Shown: piece after piece, positions 41,951 through 50,775 of the stretch
Numbering within the stretch: position 1 is the stretch's first letter
Layout: every line of letters begins with the position of its first letter
Origin: UBA2112 sp964596695
Lineage (GTDB): Bacteria; Patescibacteriota; Saccharimonadia; Saccharimonadales; Saccharimonadaceae
Direction of reading: 5' to 3'
NCBI GenBank assembly: GCA_964596695.1
Contig: CAZQVE010000001.1
Coordinates: 186,001 to 250,000, forward strand
DNA: 64,000 nt
The notes under the pieces: model-generated
Databases searched by the model: none
Told to the model about the DNA's origin: nothing
Seen by the model: only the letters and a program-made list of their open reading frames with translations
Program-made: the position numbers and the translations under genes

Positions 41951-43102
41951 CTATCCCTTTCTGGTTATCTTGTGGTATTTGACGCCTAGTTTATAAAAGC
42001 GTGATTTTTTTATATCTTCGATTTCTTTGTTTAACTTTTTGTTATATTGGCGCAGCCCATCATTGTCCTGGCGTAATTTATCAATTATTTGCCTGTCAGC
42101 GGTCCAAATCATAAATAGTCCACTATCTCCCATCTGTTCTAGGGCTCTTTTTTCTTCGTAAAACAGGGGGTATTTTGTACTTATTTTCTTAAATGATTCG
42201 ATCTTTGGATAAAAGTATTTACGGAACATATCGTAATCATTATCCGTGAATGTTCCACGTGTAATATCTTTATTGAATGATAGTAAGTTTAACATAATAT
42301 TGTGATACAACACTTCATCAGCATATATTTTTTCACCAAAAAAATTCGTTGTTATCTTATACAGCTCTTCAATCCATTCAAACCTCGAAAAACTTTTTCC
42401 TTGATAGGTGTTTGTGTATTGTTTATTCGTAATAGAGGTTGGGTTGTTCCTATAATAATAAAGCGTCTTCTTGAGTACGGCCACCCCTCTTTTTTGTATT
42501 GTGTAGTACTGAATCGCTTCTAGCTCATCCTCGTTTGCTCGTGAGTTAGATAGATTCCAGTCGATAGAATCTATAATAGTGCGCCTGAATAATTTACTAC
42601 AAGTAATTACCATGAAGACGTTTTCATCAGGAGATTTTACTAATACATAGCGCATAAGCTCTTTTTTGTTCTTAACAATTAAAGTACCTTCGCTTTGCTG
42701 CTTCTGTTTCGGTGTTATATCTTCTTCGTTTACAAACTTCTGGTTACGTGCTGCAACGATGTCGGTTCTTGTCTCTAATGCCGCTTCTAACATGTCCGCA
42801 ATTGCGTCTTGGTGTATTATGTCATCACTGTCAACAAAACTAACCCAATCTCCAGTTGATGTCGCTAGTCCGTCTCGGCGCGCATAGTTTAGGCCTTGGT
42901 TCTCCTTGTGTACAACTTTTATGCGCGCGTCCTTTGCAACCCACATGTCGCACTTTTCACTAGAACTATCTGTTGACCCATCATCTACTAAAACGATTTC
43001 GAGATTACTATATGTCTGACTAACAACTGAGTGGACACATGTGTCGAGATATTTTTCAACGTTATAAACTGGAATAATAACTGATACAAGCGGTTCTCTC
43101 AT
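41951..43102 (-). CDS. Family 2 glycosyltransferase
   Basis: A 383-residue GT-A enzyme. SVIIPVYNVEKYLDTCVHSV and EIVLVDDGSTD bind the nucleotide, and WVSFVDSDD holds the DXD metal site. The C-terminal 120 residues are helical with a basic end, ending in a coiled coil (KLRQDNDGLRQYNKKLNKEIEDIKKS) that may interact with membrane or partners. It overlaps the asparagine-synthase-like gene by 4 bases (ATGA). Acceptor unknown. Confidence 0.93.
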   Translation of the reverse strand: MREPLVSVIIPVYNVEKYLDTCVHSVVSQTYSNLEIVLVDDGSTDSSSEKCDMWVAKDARIKVVHKENQGLNYARRDGLATSTGDWVSFVDSDDIIHQDAIADMLEAALETRTDIVAARNQKFVNEEDITPKQKQQSEGTLIVKNKKELMRYVLVKSPDENVFMVITCSKLFRRTIIDSIDWNLSNSRANEDELEAIQYYTIQKRGVAVLKKTLYYYRNNPTSITNKQYTNTYQGKSFSRFEWIEELYKITTNFFGEKIYADEVLYHNIMLNLLSFNKDITRGTFTDNDYDMFRKYFYPKIESFKKISTKYPLFYEEKRALEQMGDSGLFMIWTADRQIIDKLRQDNDGLRQYNKKLNKEIEDIKKSRFYKLGVKYHKITRKG

Positions 43103-44181
43103 TTAACTACTACATCCTTTTTTACCGCTTTAACTTTTACCTCTCCCTCTATTATATTCAGAAACCACTCTAGGCAATACACATACCACTTTTGATCTCC
43201 GCTCAGCTTCGATAAATCAATATCATCACGAAATTCTGAACGAGTTGGACCCTTCCAGTCGGCGAGGTATTGATCCACTGCACGCGGCATTGGCAACTTT
43301 TTGCGAGGTTTTTCGTCGGGATATATTTCGGCAAAAAGTTCTCTAATAATATATTTATTTTCCCCTTGTCGAACACGTTCGATTTCAAGCGGCTCGGACA
43401 TTCGTGAGACCGTGTACGGAGAAACAAATTTCACCCCTGCTAGCTCACACGGATTAATGTAACAGTCAAAAGCCTCTCTCAATAGTACGTCGCGTATAAA
43501 ATCATGTGCATCGACAATGGATTCCTTCGTGTGTTTGATATATGGTTCTTTAATTATTTCGGAAGTTTTCAGTACTGACTTTGGGTTAACAAAATTATAA
43601 CGTTCAAGAAAATCTTCAGTAGTTAAATCTTTACTCAAGAGACCTGAGAGCCCCCCGAAATTAATATCCGCTCCTTCCGCAAATAGTAGATTTACAAAAC
43701 CTTGCTCACGTGCCTTTTTAGCAGCAACATAAATCTGTACTGCAATCGAATGAATCGGTGCGCCCTTGCGACTCATTAAACTCGGTGTGTAATCTAAAAA
43801 GTCTTGCCAATCAATATCTATTATTTCATGCTCTAGGCCGTTTTGCTTGGCATATTCCACAGCGAAGGGGCTCTCATCCATCGTGCCCGGGATATTCGAG
43901 CGAAACGTGAAAGCCTTCGTACCTTTCGGCACGAGAGCTGCCAAAATCGCCGAATCCATACCCCCCGAAAGCATTAATGCCGTATCGCCGCTACTCTCAT
44001 ATAGTGGTTCTATGTGGTCTTGTATGGCTCTTTTTAGATCTTCTTTATCTTTAACTGAGTAAAATGGTTTGGTTGGTAAAAACCTTGTCGGGACAATGTC
44101 TTCTTTAAAAGTTTTTCGAGGATCAACAATATAGCGAAACTGCAAATAACTCGCCATACAAAATCTTTTGTCAACCTCCAC
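43099..44181 (-). CDS. Asparagine-synthase-like ATP pyrophosphatase
   Basis: A 360-residue protein with only the synthetase half of AsnB: the pyrophosphate loop LSGGMDSAILAAL (about 70-82) and later LLFAEGADINFGG. The N-terminal glutaminase (Cys2) domain is absent, so ammonia must come from elsewhere or another amine is used. Such stand-alone proteins in glycan clusters are thought to amidate or aminate sugar acids or peptides. GTG at 44181 follows AGGAG and overlaps the preceding TAG by one base. Confidence 0.82.
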   Translation of the reverse strand: MEVDKRFCMASYLQFRYIVDPRKTFKEDIVPTRFLPTKPFYSVKDKEDLKRAIQDHIEPLYESSGDTALMLSGGMDSAILAALVPKGTKAFTFRSNIPGTMDESPFAVEYAKQNGLEHEIIDIDWQDFLDYTPSLMSRKGAPIHSIAVQIYVAAKKAREQGFVNLLFAEGADINFGGLSGLLSKDLTTEDFLERYNFVNPKSVLKTSEIIKEPYIKHTKESIVDAHDFIRDVLLREAFDCYINPCELAGVKFVSPYTVSRMSEPLEIERVRQGENKYIIRELFAEIYPDEKPRKKLPMPRAVDQYLADWKGPTRSEFRDDIDLSKLSGDQKWYVYCLEWFLNIIEGEVKVKAVKKDVVVK

Positions 44182-44612
44182 TATTTTTCTCCTCTGCCTG
44201 CCTTCAGCGCTTTCGTAATCATGGTTGATGAAACCCCCTTTGTGTATGGGAAATAGATAACTTTTACGCCAATATCTCTTAAGTCTTCTTCAACCCTTTG
44301 CCACTTTGGCGTATCATGCCAATCGTCACCAACGAATAACACATCGGCTTTAAGCTTCTTGCACATAGCGAGTTTATCCATGTCATACTGGGGCACTACG
44401 GCATCGACATATTTAATAGACCGAACTATTTCTGCCCTGTCTTCAAAAGGAATCATCGCTTTCTTTCCCTTATATGTCACAAGTTCGTCAACCGTCACAC
44501 CAACGACCAGCTTGTCGCACATACCTCTGGCGTTGCGTAATAGATTCAAATGCCCTATATGAAATAAATCATACACACCCGAGGTATAGCCTATTGTTTT
44601 TTTACTACCCAT
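44181..44612 (-). CDS. TagD-like cytidylyltransferase
   Basis: A 143-residue HxGH nucleotidyltransferase: SGVYDLFHIGHLNLL (about 11-25), VGDDWHDTP, and YTKGVSSTMI at the end, which are the three motifs of glycerol-3-phosphate cytidylyltransferases and relatives. It would make a CDP-alcohol such as CDP-glycerol. Placed beside a LicD-type transferase and an ABC exporter, it suggests a phosphodiester-decorated or teichoic-like polymer. ATG follows AAGGA. The exact alcohol is unknown. Confidence 0.93.
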   Translation of the reverse strand: MGSKKTIGYTSGVYDLFHIGHLNLLRNARGMCDKLVVGVTVDELVTYKGKKAMIPFEDRAEIVRSIKYVDAVVPQYDMDKLAMCKKLKADVLFVGDDWHDTPKWQRVEEDLRDIGVKVIYFPYTKGVSSTMITKALKAGRGEK

Positions 44613-45612
44613 TCTTGTTTCCTTTTATATATTTCTTAGTCTTGCGCAGGGGTTGTGTAATTTTCCAGCTAGTTGAGCTGGTTAACATGTCGATCTGAGA
44701 CTCAAGCTCAGTAATTCTTTGATTTGCACTATGGAGGTTATTTCGTAATGCATTCATTTGATAAATTGAACACGCCTTTGTGTTCTTGGCAACCGCGTCA
44801 ATAAACCACTCATCCATTCTATTGAACCTTTTTACATAATAGCTTAGGGGGGTTTTTAGATCGACCGTTGACTGAATCTCGTGGTGTCCCTCTCGTAAGT
44901 CCTCCGGGGGTAGCTTCATATAGTCTCCAAACCGGGGTGAAAGAAATGCATTAACATCGCCAGGTAAACAAATTTCGGTATTTTCAAACTTATACACCTT
45001 CGGTTTGTTGAAATCCGCTTTATTGAAAACGGCATGACGTGTTGACACCTTCCCAATATATCGCGATTCATCGTATTTATACTTTTCCATCAGCAGTGGG
45101 TATAGTGATGATTTTTTGGATGCATTTTTGTTTACAAAGTAATTGCCAAGAACCTTAAACAGCTCAGTATTAACCACGCTCATGTGCGTGTCAGCAACTT
45201 CTCTATTGTCCGACAAGCCAATTAGTGGAAATATATCAATAAACACACCTTCATAATCTGATGGTTTATCTAATACTGCCCATTCAATGAATGTAGTATT
45301 TTTATTATGAATCTTTAATACTCTACCCTCAATCGTAAACCAGAAGGCACCTAGATTATCCGGTGCCTCTTTCGGAAATATGTCTAATAGTCTCTGTATG
45401 TCTTGTAGGGGCATTAGGATATCTATATCATCATCCCATGGTATAAAACCCCCATGCCGAACCGCTCCAATCGCAGTTCCACCATCAGCAAAATACCTAA
45501 GATTATGACGATCGCATATGTTCTTAAAAACGGCATATATGCTTAGCATCTCCTTCTGCACGGGGCTTAGCGGCGTTTTTTTCTTATTTCCCACTACTTT
45601 TAATCTCCCCAT
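44605..45612 (-). CDS. LicD-family phosphotransferase
   Basis: A 335-residue LicD/fukutin-type nucleotidyltransferase-fold protein. The metal-binding core is GGTAIGAVRHGG followed by IPWDDDIDI (about 44-65), where the Asp residues hold the metal. These enzymes place phosphocholine, phosphoribitol or glycerol phosphate on surface sugars from a CDP donor, which the next gene could provide. The last 40 residues form a coiled coil and basic end (LRNNLHSANQRITELESQ). ATG at 45612 is annotated; a GTG at 45594 with GGGGAG upstream is equally possible. Confidence 0.92.
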   Translation of the reverse strand: MGRLKVVGNKKKTPLSPVQKEMLSIYAVFKNICDRHNLRYFADGGTAIGAVRHGGFIPWDDDIDILMPLQDIQRLLDIFPKEAPDNLGAFWFTIEGRVLKIHNKNTTFIEWAVLDKPSDYEGVFIDIFPLIGLSDNREVADTHMSVVNTELFKVLGNYFVNKNASKKSSLYPLLMEKYKYDESRYIGKVSTRHAVFNKADFNKPKVYKFENTEICLPGDVNAFLSPRFGDYMKLPPEDLREGHHEIQSTVDLKTPLSYYVKRFNRMDEWFIDAVAKNTKACSIYQMNALRNNLHSANQRITELESQIDMLTSSTSWKITQPLRKTKKYIKGNKNG

Positions 45613-46784
45613 GTTCCTCTATCAAATAGAACTGCGTAAGTTGCTTTTTTATCATTATTTACATAGTCTTTACGCCGTAAAATAAAATTAGGTAGTTCGC
45701 TTTCTGGTGGAAATGCTAAAATCTCACCATCCTCATCACGAATAGACAGAGCAACCTGTATATTAGTGTCGTTAATTTTAGCTAACTTGATACGAAATTT
45801 TTGTACTATTGTTTTCTTATTTTCGTAGGCTGGCGAACTACTCGCATGAAGGGGTACCTTACGCCTAGTATCAATAAGATCGAGCATGATTTTAGTCTTT
45901 TCTACTGAGGTGCGGTATTTTACTAAAATTTCTACCGTGTCTTTTTCAGTGATAATCCTGGGTGAAAGCAGGGTAACTTCAATATCTTTAATATGGCTGT
46001 TCGTATGTCTATTGGTTTTATTTGAAAAATTTGCAAGGTTATTATCTAAACTATATTGATTAGCCACATCCTCGGGCGAGCCAACAATCTTTATCTCTCC
46101 GTTATCAATTAGGAGTGCTTTGTTGCAGTACTTTTTTACCGCCTCCATACTATGGGTCACGAGTATAACGGTTTGGTTTTTATCATTACGTATTTTGTCA
46201 AAATAATCATTGCACTTCCGCTGAAAGGCCTCATCCCCGACCGCGAGAACCTCGTCCAATACCAATATGTCAGCCCGTGCACGTATGGCGATACTAAATG
46301 CCAAACGAACCTGCATGCCGCTACTATAGTTCTTGAGTTTTTGATCCATGAAGGGACCGATTTCAGCAAAATCGACAATCTCCTCGTACATCTTATCCAT
46401 TTGTTTGTGTGTATAGCCCAGTAGCGCACCGTTCAGGTAGACATTATCTCTACCAGATAATTCAGGGTTAAATCCAACCCCTAATTCAATAAAAGGTACT
46501 AGACTTCCATTAATATCGATGGCTCCTTTGTCGGGTGTATATATGCCCGACAGAAGTTTCAATAATGTACTTTTACCACTACCATTACGGCCAACAATAC
46601 CGAAGAAGTCGCCCTTATTTACGGTAAAGTTGATGTCGTTCAGTACTTTCTGAGTTGTTTTTTTATTTTCGCGTACTATATTCAAAGCTGCCTGTTTAAG
46701 AGACGTTGTCTTGCTTTGTGGCAAAACAAACTCTTTATATAAACCCTTAACTTCTATAGCGGTTTCTGTATTTGACTCAGCCAC
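45600..46784 (-). CDS. Polysaccharide ABC exporter ATPase (Wzt/TagH type)
   Basis: A 394-residue ATPase. Walker A GRNGSGKST (about 68-76), a Q-loop region with ELGVGFNPELSGRDNVYLNG typical of polysaccharide exporters, signature YSSGMQVRLAF, and Walker B ILVLDEVLAVGD. Residues about 265-394 form a Wzt_C-like beta domain (DTVEILVKYRTS, LIDTRRKVPLHASS) that in this class recognises the capped polymer. GTG at 46784 follows GGAGG; it overlaps the permease stop. Pairs with the permease next to it. Confidence 0.96.
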   Translation of the reverse strand: MAESNTETAIEVKGLYKEFVLPQSKTTSLKQAALNIVRENKKTTQKVLNDINFTVNKGDFFGIVGRNGSGKSTLLKLLSGIYTPDKGAIDINGSLVPFIELGVGFNPELSGRDNVYLNGALLGYTHKQMDKMYEEIVDFAEIGPFMDQKLKNYSSGMQVRLAFSIAIRARADILVLDEVLAVGDEAFQRKCNDYFDKIRNDKNQTVILVTHSMEAVKKYCNKALLIDNGEIKIVGSPEDVANQYSLDNNLANFSNKTNRHTNSHIKDIEVTLLSPRIITEKDTVEILVKYRTSVEKTKIMLDLIDTRRKVPLHASSSPAYENKKTIVQKFRIKLAKINDTNIQVALSIRDEDGEILAFPPESELPNFILRRKDYVNNDKKATYAVLFDRGTWGD

Positions 46785-46785
46785 T

Positions 46786-47586
46786 TTATATATCCTCCGC
46801 AAAGTATGGTGAACGACGTTTAAAATACCAAGCGCCTATTAGTATAAACATGGCTACTACCAAAAATGGTGCTATTTTTATAGATAAAGACCCAACACTG
46901 TTCCATATTGTTTCTGTATGAGCGCTGTTGCTCAATATAAATTTTCGTGTGTCTTGAACTATTTGGACTATAGGATTTATATAAAAAAATGATCTGACCG
47001 ATTCTGGCACCATAGTAATCGGAAATATAATTACACTAGCGTAAAATCCGCCTTGCAGGAAAATCTCCCATATATACGTAATGTCACGAAACTTTACCGT
47101 CAAGGCAGATAGTAAAAATGCAACACCCATAGAGAATGCAAACAATTCGACAATCAGCGGTAGCACAGCGAGCCAACCCCATGACGGGTATACCCCGTTT
47201 ATTAATGCAAATATAACTACTACTAGCATGTTAATCATTAAATTAATAAAAGCAGATATAGAGCTGGAAAATACTATAAGGTATCGAGGAATACTAATTT
47301 TCCGAAGCAAATTACCATTCGTCACCACAGAATTAGCCCCCATTGTGGTAGCCTCGCTAAAAAAGTTCCATACAACAATACCCGTAAGCAGAATCACTCC
47401 ATAATGGGGGTTGCCTTGACCAATAGGGATAATATAAGTAAATAGCACGTAAAGTATCGCGAACATAAACAACGGGCGCAGTAATGACCACAGATACCCT
47501 AACACCGACTCTTGGTATCGTACTTTAAAGTCGGTTACCACCATCTCTCGCAAAATGGCTCGGTTTTTTACAGTAAGATAACGCAT
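46786..47586 (-). CDS. Polysaccharide ABC exporter permease (Wzm/TagG type)
   Basis: A 266-residue ABC-2 type permease with six membrane helices and the family start REMVVTDFKVRYQESVLGYLWSLLRPL. It moves lipid-linked polysaccharide across the membrane using the Wzt-like ATPase. The ATG at 47586 is preferred because TATAAT lies ten bases upstream; the longer frame from 47625 would run over that -10. It heads the leftward, A/T-rich operon that ends at 40116, divergent from two GT4 genes. Confidence 0.95.
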   Translation of the reverse strand: MRYLTVKNRAILREMVVTDFKVRYQESVLGYLWSLLRPLFMFAILYVLFTYIIPIGQGNPHYGVILLTGIVVWNFFSEATTMGANSVVTNGNLLRKISIPRYLIVFSSSISAFINLMINMLVVVIFALINGVYPSWGWLAVLPLIVELFAFSMGVAFLLSALTVKFRDITYIWEIFLQGGFYASVIIFPITMVPESVRSFFYINPIVQIVQDTRKFILSNSAHTETIWNSVGSLSIKIAPFLVVAMFILIGAWYFKRRSPYFAEDI

Positions 47587-47596
47587 TCTAGAGAGT

Positions 47597-47622
47597 ATTA
47601 TAGCAAATACCTGCTGTATACT
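47597..47622. promoter_or_regulatory. Back-to-back -10 elements of divergent polysaccharide operons
   Basis: Leftward TATAAT (47597-47602) is ten bases before the permease ATG at 47586; rightward TATACT (47617-47622) is eight bases before the ATG at 47631. The two promoters must overlap, so they may exclude each other. Confidence 0.55.
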
Positions 47623-47630
47623 CATATGTA

Positions 47631-48776
47631 ATGTCTAGTAGTAGAAAAGTTATCATTATCAGAAATGCTGCACGTACAGATTTTGGTGGTGGTGAGAGAG
47701 TACCTGTATTTATCGCACGCGAGGTGCTAAAGCATAGCGACTTCAGACCTATTGTCTTTTCACGATCGAAAAAACTGCTAGCTTTTGCCAAATCAAATGA
47801 CGTTCCCTATAAGAAAACGTGGTGGTGGTCACGACAAAACTGGAGCGGAGCTAAAGTTTTTCTGCTCCCCGTATACCTTGTCTGGCAATTAATTCTCTTT
47901 GTGTACTACGTCGCGCTCTTTGCGAAATATCGGCCGGTTGTCGTGCATGTACAGAGCAAAGATGACTTTATCGCTGCGACTTATGCGGCACGACTCCTCA
48001 GAGCTCGAGTTATCTGGAGCGATCATGCTGATCTGAAACATATATTCAGGAACCATGGGGTGTGGTACAAAAACCCTATCGGAAAAATGGTCTACCTAGC
48101 GGCACATTTTGTTGAAAGAATCGTGATAGTCAGCAAAGAGGATAGACGACTGATATTCGCTCACATCCCGGAGGGCCCGGTGCGGCAAAAAATGAAAATT
48201 GTTTACAACGGCGCCTTTGATTCATACCGACCCGTGACTAAAAACAAGACATTCACTTTTGTAAGCACTGGACGACTCGTTACCGATAAGGGTATCGGCG
48301 AACTTATTGATGCATTTTTGCGCTTCAATAAAAAATATCCTGACTCACAGCTTTACCTTTTGGGTGACGGACCCGAGAGAAAAGATTTTGAAAAACGTGC
48401 TAGTTTGAACAAAGCAATCACTTTTTTGGGCTACCAACAAAACCCACTGGACTACGTAGCTAAGTCTCATGTTTTCCTGCTCCCCACTTACCACGAAGGA
48501 TTTAGTTTGGCGCTCGTGGAAGCATGCATGCTCGGTATGCCGGTCATAGCTACGAATGTCGGCGGCAACCCAGAGATCATCCGTCACGAAGAAACGGGCC
48601 TTTTGGTAGATGTGAAGGATGTTGAAACATTGTACGACGCAATGGTAAAACTCTACGAAAACAAGAATCTCTGCGAGAAACTTTCAAAAAACGCACGCGA
48701 AATATATCTCGAAAAATTTAACTACGAAGAAGTGATTAGAGATGAATTCATCTCTTTTTACGAGGGTAAGTCATGA
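47631..48776 (+). CDS. Family 4 glycosyltransferase
   Basis: A 381-residue GT-B enzyme with FGGGERVPVFI in the N-terminal half and the GT4 signature YHEGFSLALVEACMLGMPVIATNVGG (about 282-307) in the C-terminal half, including both key glutamates. Strand STGRLVTDKG begins the donor domain. A hydrophobic stretch (about 83-100) may tie it to the membrane. It overlaps the next GT4 gene by 4 bases (ATGA), so the two act together in the same polymer. Confidence 0.94.
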   Translation: MSSSRKVIIIRNAARTDFGGGERVPVFIAREVLKHSDFRPIVFSRSKKLLAFAKSNDVPYKKTWWWSRQNWSGAKVFLLPVYLVWQLILFVYYVALFAKYRPVVVHVQSKDDFIAATYAARLLRARVIWSDHADLKHIFRNHGVWYKNPIGKMVYLAAHFVERIVIVSKEDRRLIFAHIPEGPVRQKMKIVYNGAFDSYRPVTKNKTFTFVSTGRLVTDKGIGELIDAFLRFNKKYPDSQLYLLGDGPERKDFEKRASLNKAITFLGYQQNPLDYVAKSHVFLLPTYHEGFSLALVEACMLGMPVIATNVGGNPEIIRHEETGLLVDVKDVETLYDAMVKLYENKNLCEKLSKNAREIYLEKFNYEEVIRDEFISFYEGKS

Positions 48777-49912
48777 AAATCCGTGTCGAAGTAAGCAGTC
48801 TCGCATCGCAACACCAATCGGGCGTTGCCTCATATGTAAAGCTTTTAACCGAAGGTTTGGCTAAAACAAAAGATGTGAATATATATGCGCATTATTTCAA
48901 TTTCCTCGGTCGCCAGCCACGGCCAGACTTTTCGAATTTACCCATTGTACTCGAAGAAGGTAAAGCACCCCTGCGAGTATACGCCAAGCTGCAAAGTCAC
49001 CGATTGGCTCCGCCGTTTGATGTGTTTTTACCCTCTGTTGATCTGACGATATTTCCTAATTTCGCCACCTGGCCGACCGCCAAATCCAAACTGACAGCCA
49101 CGACCGTTCACGATTTGACCTACCTCTATTTCCCTGAATACGTCGAGTCGAAAAACTTAGCGCATCTGAAGCGCGTCGTTCCTCGAACACTTCGTTCAAC
49201 CGACATCGTGCTGACCGTATCAAATGCAGTTAAACAGGAAATCGTGAAGGAGTTCGAAATCAATCCCGACAAGATCGTAGTGACCCACGTACCTCCAGAT
49301 GATATGTTTAAAATCAAAGCTGATGAAAAATCTCTTGCTGCCGTCCGTAAAAAATACGATATAGGGGACAAAAAATATATCTTTTTCCTCGGTAATTTTG
49401 AACCGCGTAAAAACCTGAAGACCCTTATCGAGGCCTATAGGCAACTACCCGCCAGGCTACGAAAAGAATACCGCCTCGTACTGGCCGGTGGTAAAGGCTG
49501 GAACTCAGAGACGACTCAACAGGTGTTTGATCAAGCGGTGGCTGCCGGCGAGGATATCGTACATATCGGCTACGTGGATGCGAATGATCGACCCGCGCTC
49601 TACCAAGCAGCGTCACTATTTGTTTTTCCATCTTCGTACGAGGGCTTTGGTATACCTGTACTTGAGGCGATGTTAAGCGGTTGCCCGGTCGTTGCTGCTG
49701 ACATACCAGTACTACGTGAAGCTGGCGGCAATGCAGCGCTTTACGCTAACCCAAATAAAGTGGATGACTTCACTAAAACAATACAGCGAGCTTTGGATGA
49801 TTATCCGTATACAGAAAAGGTTATGCGCGACAACGTAGACAAATTCTCGTGGGAAAGAAATGTTCGCAAGATAGTTAAAGAGGTGGAGCACTTGCAACAC
49901 AAGACTAAATAG
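48773..49912 (+). CDS. Family 4 glycosyltransferase (mannosyltransferase-like)
   Basis: A 379-residue GT-B enzyme. QSGVASYVKLL and TATTVHDLTYLYFPEY in the N-terminal half and GNFEPRKNLKTLIEAY plus SSYEGFGIPVLEAMLSGCPVVA in the C-terminal half are typical of mannosyl- or rhamnosyl-adding GT4 enzymes. Start is coupled to the preceding gene by an ATGA overlap. The exact sugar is unknown. Base use is more even than in the leftward A/T-rich cluster next to it. Confidence 0.95.
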   Translation: MKIRVEVSSLASQHQSGVASYVKLLTEGLAKTKDVNIYAHYFNFLGRQPRPDFSNLPIVLEEGKAPLRVYAKLQSHRLAPPFDVFLPSVDLTIFPNFATWPTAKSKLTATTVHDLTYLYFPEYVESKNLAHLKRVVPRTLRSTDIVLTVSNAVKQEIVKEFEINPDKIVVTHVPPDDMFKIKADEKSLAAVRKKYDIGDKKYIFFLGNFEPRKNLKTLIEAYRQLPARLRKEYRLVLAGGKGWNSETTQQVFDQAVAAGEDIVHIGYVDANDRPALYQAASLFVFPSSYEGFGIPVLEAMLSGCPVVAADIPVLREAGGNAALYANPNKVDDFTKTIQRALDDYPYTEKVMRDNVDKFSWERNVRKIVKEVEHLQHKTK

Positions 49913-49932
49913 GTCATGATAGTTAGTATTAT

Positions 49933-50160
49933 ATGAGTGCAGAAAATATTTCCAAATCAGAACAACCCCTACCCGACCATGAATGTCCCTATGCTGAGCG
50001 AGTAGCAAAATACAGGAAACATATGGGCTATACCGCTCTACAGACTCGATACTTGGATAAAGTCGTGTCTTCGCTACATGTTGATGGTGAATGTCCGCCT
50101 ACTCATGGCAACGGACCAACTACGGAATGGGAAGAAATTCTCGACTACACCCGTTTTTAG
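49933..50160 (+). CDS. Small unknown protein with two Cys-Pro motifs
   Basis: A 75-residue soluble protein. HECPYAERVAKYRKHMGY and GECPPTHGNGPTTEWEEIL contain one Cys each beside Pro, with nearby His, so metal binding is possible but unproved. TAGTTA seven bases before the ATG, preceded by TGA, fits the leaderless promoter pattern seen elsewhere. No family recognised; it lies 20 bases after the GT4 gene. Confidence 0.5.
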   Translation: MSAENISKSEQPLPDHECPYAERVAKYRKHMGYTALQTRYLDKVVSSLHVDGECPPTHGNGPTTEWEEILDYTRF

Positions 50161-50169
50161 ATTTACTTT

Positions 50170-50718
50170 CTAGCGCCGATAGTCATCGGCCAGACGCACG
50201 ATATCATCCTCGTCTGACAGGTGGTTCGGGTCACTGTGTTGCCAGATTTCCGCAACGACCGTGTATGCCGCTGCAGCACCGATAAGCCGGTGGCGCTCAC
50301 TGCGTCCGAACTGTACTACATCGCCCGGATGCGCTACGACTGGCTCGGATTCTTCGTCGGTCTGGCTCTTTTCGTATGCGCCCTCGGTCAAAAACATCCA
50401 GCGTTCGGCGCGGCGATTATGATACTGCCAACTAAGGCGTTGGTTGGGCTCAACCAGTAGAATCTTTGGGCTTAGCTCAGCATCCTGAATACCTAGCTGC
50501 GCTTCTGAGAGCGTCAGACCTGGGAAAAATTCTGTGATAAAGTCCGCCGCCTGACCACCATCAACACGAAAGTACGCGCCCCACGGTTTATCACCGTTCT
50601 GGTCGACGATATCGTAACCCGCTGATTGCAACGCCGTTACGACATCCGCTACCACAGCGCTTTTCTGGTCATATACCCGCTCGTTTATTGTTTGAAGGTG
50701 GTTATGTAAATTTGACAT
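50170..50718 (-). CDS. Cupin protein, mannose-6-phosphate isomerase type II-like
   Basis: A 182-residue protein with a cupin barrel: QRLSWQYHNRRAERWMFLTEG (about 93-113, metal-binding His and Glu) and a second half with HPGDVVQFGRSERHRLIG. This matches the isomerase part of type II GDP-mannose pathway enzymes, without the pyrophosphorylase part. A helical N-terminal region (1-45) precedes it. It could supply mannose phosphate or sense sugars. TATAAT lies a little upstream and a GAGGG site precedes the ATG. Confidence 0.8.
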   Translation of the reverse strand: MSNLHNHLQTINERVYDQKSAVVADVVTALQSAGYDIVDQNGDKPWGAYFRVDGGQAADFITEFFPGLTLSEAQLGIQDAELSPKILLVEPNQRLSWQYHNRRAERWMFLTEGAYEKSQTDEESEPVVAHPGDVVQFGRSERHRLIGAAAAYTVVAEIWQHSDPNHLSDEDDIVRLADDYRR

Positions 50719-50761
50719 CTTTTTCCCTCTGTTTTATACGATTATACCTTACATTGGTTGC

Positions 50762-50767
50762 TATAAT
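50762..50767 (+). promoter_or_regulatory. -10 of the OpgC-like gene
   Basis: TATAAT preceded by TGC, eight bases before a GTG start at 50776. The spacing supports GTG as the true first codon. Confidence 0.6.
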
Positions 50768-50775
50768 AATGCTAC

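Noticed and set aside
24420..47586. Mobile-element boundaries around the A/T-rich polysaccharide cluster
   Set aside because: No transposase, integrase, tRNA or matching flanking repeats were seen, so transfer is suggested by composition only.
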